A DNA stretch of 7,286 nucleotides from positions 1-7,286 of the forward strand of contig JABJBD010000069.1 of NCBI GenBank assembly GCA_018668795.1, read 5' to 3'. Made by a program: the position numbers and the translations under genes. The notes under the pieces were generated by a model. It saw only the letters and a program-made list of their open reading frames with translations, was not told the DNA's origin and did not search any database. This DNA is from Candidatus Puniceispirillum sp. (GTDB lineage Bacteria > Pseudomonadota > Alphaproteobacteria > Puniceispirillales > Puniceispirillaceae). Positions 6,336 to 7,286 of the stretch are shown one piece after another (the stretch's first letter is position 1; each line of letters opens with the position of its first letter).

Positions 6336-6366
6336 CACCGCGGGGCGACCCGCGGTGTTTTATTAT
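6336..6366 (+). terminator. Intrinsic terminator/attenuator between aapJ and aapQ
   Basis: CACCGCGGG (6336-6344) pairs perfectly with CCCGCGGTG (6349-6357) around the GNRA-type tetraloop GCGA, followed by TTTTATTAT (6358-6366). It lies 20 nt after the aapJ stop and 35 nt before the aapQ start. This is a textbook rho-independent terminator. Because permease genes follow in the same direction, partial read-through giving much more AapJ than membrane components is the likely role. Confidence 0.92.
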
Positions 6367-6401
6367 AAAAAACTTTTATTTAGTAAATTTTGGAAAACCG
6401 C

Positions 6402-7286
6402 ATGAACAATAATAGTGTCTCGGATTTCAACCTGCGCCGATTGTTTTACAATCAGGAAGTTCGATCTGTTGGTATCCAGATACTGACTCTTGCAGTGATC
6501 TGTTATCTTGTTTTTTCCATCGGCCAGAACGTGCTTGTCAACCTTGCAGCAATTGGCAAGGATATTAGCTTTAATTTTCTTTGGGTGCCTGCTGGTTACG
6601 ATATTACGTTCCAGCCATTTGTTGATTATGGCCCCACTAATACACATTTCCGCGCAGCCATGGTTGGGCTTTCCAATACATTGCTTGTTGCCGTAACGGG
6701 TATTGTACTGGCTACAATTCTTGGTTTTATATTGGGTGTGATGCGACTGTCACAAAATTTCCTAGTCAGTAAATTATCCCAGATTTTCGTTGAATTTACG
6801 CGAAATGTTCCAGTCTTGCTTCATATTTTCTTTATCTACGGTGTGATTATCAATCTTTTGCCTGTACCAAAGAAGGCTGAATCGATTGGCGGTGTTTTCT
6901 TTCTTACCAACCGCGGTATCTTTGCACCTGCGCCCACTCTGGAACAAGGTTATGAAGCCGTTGTTGGTGCCTTTATTGTAGCTCTTATAGGTTGTTACGC
7001 ATTAGCCAAATGGGCAAAAAAGAGACAAATGAAAACGGGGCAAATTTTTCCAGTTTTCCTGACGTCTCTGGGTTTAATCATTGCCTTGCCATTGCTTGCC
7101 AACGTTGTCGTTGGCGGCGCTATTGGTGTTGAAATTCCAAAGTTGAAGGGCTTTAATTTTAAAGGTGGATTGATTTTACGCCCCGAATATGTAGCACTGT
7201 GGTTTGCGCTGTCCTATTATACAGCGAGTTTTATCGCTGAGATCGTACGTGGTGGTATTCTTGCCATTCATAAAGGACAAAAAGAA
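6402..7286 (+). CDS. aapQ: General L-amino acid ABC transporter permease, 3' part beyond the window
   Basis: This is an inner-membrane permease of the Aap-type amino-acid importer (HisM/GlnP family), forming the channel with AapM and coupling to the AapP ATPase. The frame is open for 295 codons to the window edge with no stop. Probable TM helices lie at about 23-43, 88-113, 125-153, 184-203, 214-238 and 262-285. The segment VGLSNTLLVAVTGIVLATIL (88-107) is the family entry to the permease core, and EFTRNVPVLLHIFFIYG (131-147) follows. The EAA-type cytoplasmic loop begins at YTASFIAEIVRGGILAIHKG (273-292) and is cut by the edge. The long region between these motifs is typical of AapQ-size permeases, which reach about 400 aa, so perhaps 100 residues are missing. 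The ATG at 6402 has a weak GGA Shine-Dalgarno at 6392-6394. The 86-bp gap to aapJ contains an attenuator. The symbol rests on order after aapJ and overall resemblance. Confidence 0.92.
   Translation, partial: MNNNSVSDFNLRRLFYNQEVRSVGIQILTLAVICYLVFSIGQNVLVNLAAIGKDISFNFLWVPAGYDITFQPFVDYGPTNTHFRAAMVGLSNTLLVAVTGIVLATILGFILGVMRLSQNFLVSKLSQIFVEFTRNVPVLLHIFFIYGVIINLLPVPKKAESIGGVFFLTNRGIFAPAPTLEQGYEAVVGAFIVALIGCYALAKWAKKRQMKTGQIFPVFLTSLGLIIALPLLANVVVGGAIGVEIPKLKGFNFKGGLILRPEYVALWFALSYYTASFIAEIVRGGILAIHKGQKE

Noticed and set aside
6363..6647. 94-aa minus-strand frame opposite aapQ
   Set aside because: It is antisense to a recognisable permease frame that runs from 6402 to the edge, and it ends in the attenuator tail.
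10..7286. An undescribed defence, mobile or biosynthetic system
   Set aside because: Every substantial frame belongs to a recognisable housekeeping or transport family with intact key residues, and no unknown conserved gene remains.

Overview
The window reads as an ordinary chromosomal stretch of a Gram-negative alphaproteobacterium, probably marine. This is inferred from the family resemblances: an Aap-type general amino-acid ABC transporter, a Glu/Leu/Phe/Val dehydrogenase of the alphaproteobacterial type, a BCCT osmolyte carrier, and moderate G+C with AT-rich intergenic DNA. A SAR116-like lineage would fit but cannot be established from this sequence alone. I see no integrase, transposase, CRISPR array, phage gene, toxin-antitoxin pair or defence gene.

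Layout, left to right. A PAT/MnaT-like GNAT N-acetyltransferase (minus, ending at 10) is divergent from a complete tRNA-Arg(UCU) with encoded CCA (612-688, plus). A class II-like histone-deacetylase-family amidohydrolase (719-1666, plus) follows. It converges on a glutamate dehydrogenase-family gene (1702-3102, minus), with a hairpin in the 35-bp gap that overlaps the dehydrogenase stop codon. Upstream of the dehydrogenase, after a perfect 18-bp inverted repeat, lies a BCCT-family transporter (3288-4919, minus). A 379-bp AT-rich divergent intergenic region (4920-5298) holds two adjacent dyads and short AT-rich direct repeats. It leads into aapJ (5299-6315, plus, periplasmic amino-acid-binding protein), a strong intrinsic terminator or attenuator (6336-6366), and aapQ (6402 to the window end, plus, permease, cut by the edge).

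How the genes may work together (inference): AapJ and AapQ, with AapM and AapP expected beyond the right edge, bring in L-amino acids. The dehydrogenase can release or fix ammonium on glutamate, and the BCCT carrier probably imports betaine-like nitrogen- or sulfur-containing osmolytes. Together this is a plausible nitrogen and osmolyte uptake neighbourhood, although the genes lie in at least three separate transcription units. The acetyltransferase and the deacetylase-family enzyme flank the tRNA, but nothing in the sequence proves that they share a substrate.

I did not find an undescribed system. The points most worth a second look are the intergenic structures (dyads upstream of the BCCT gene, the 18-bp hairpin, the aapJ/aapQ attenuator) and an apparently unusual residue pattern in the AapJ ligand-binding region.
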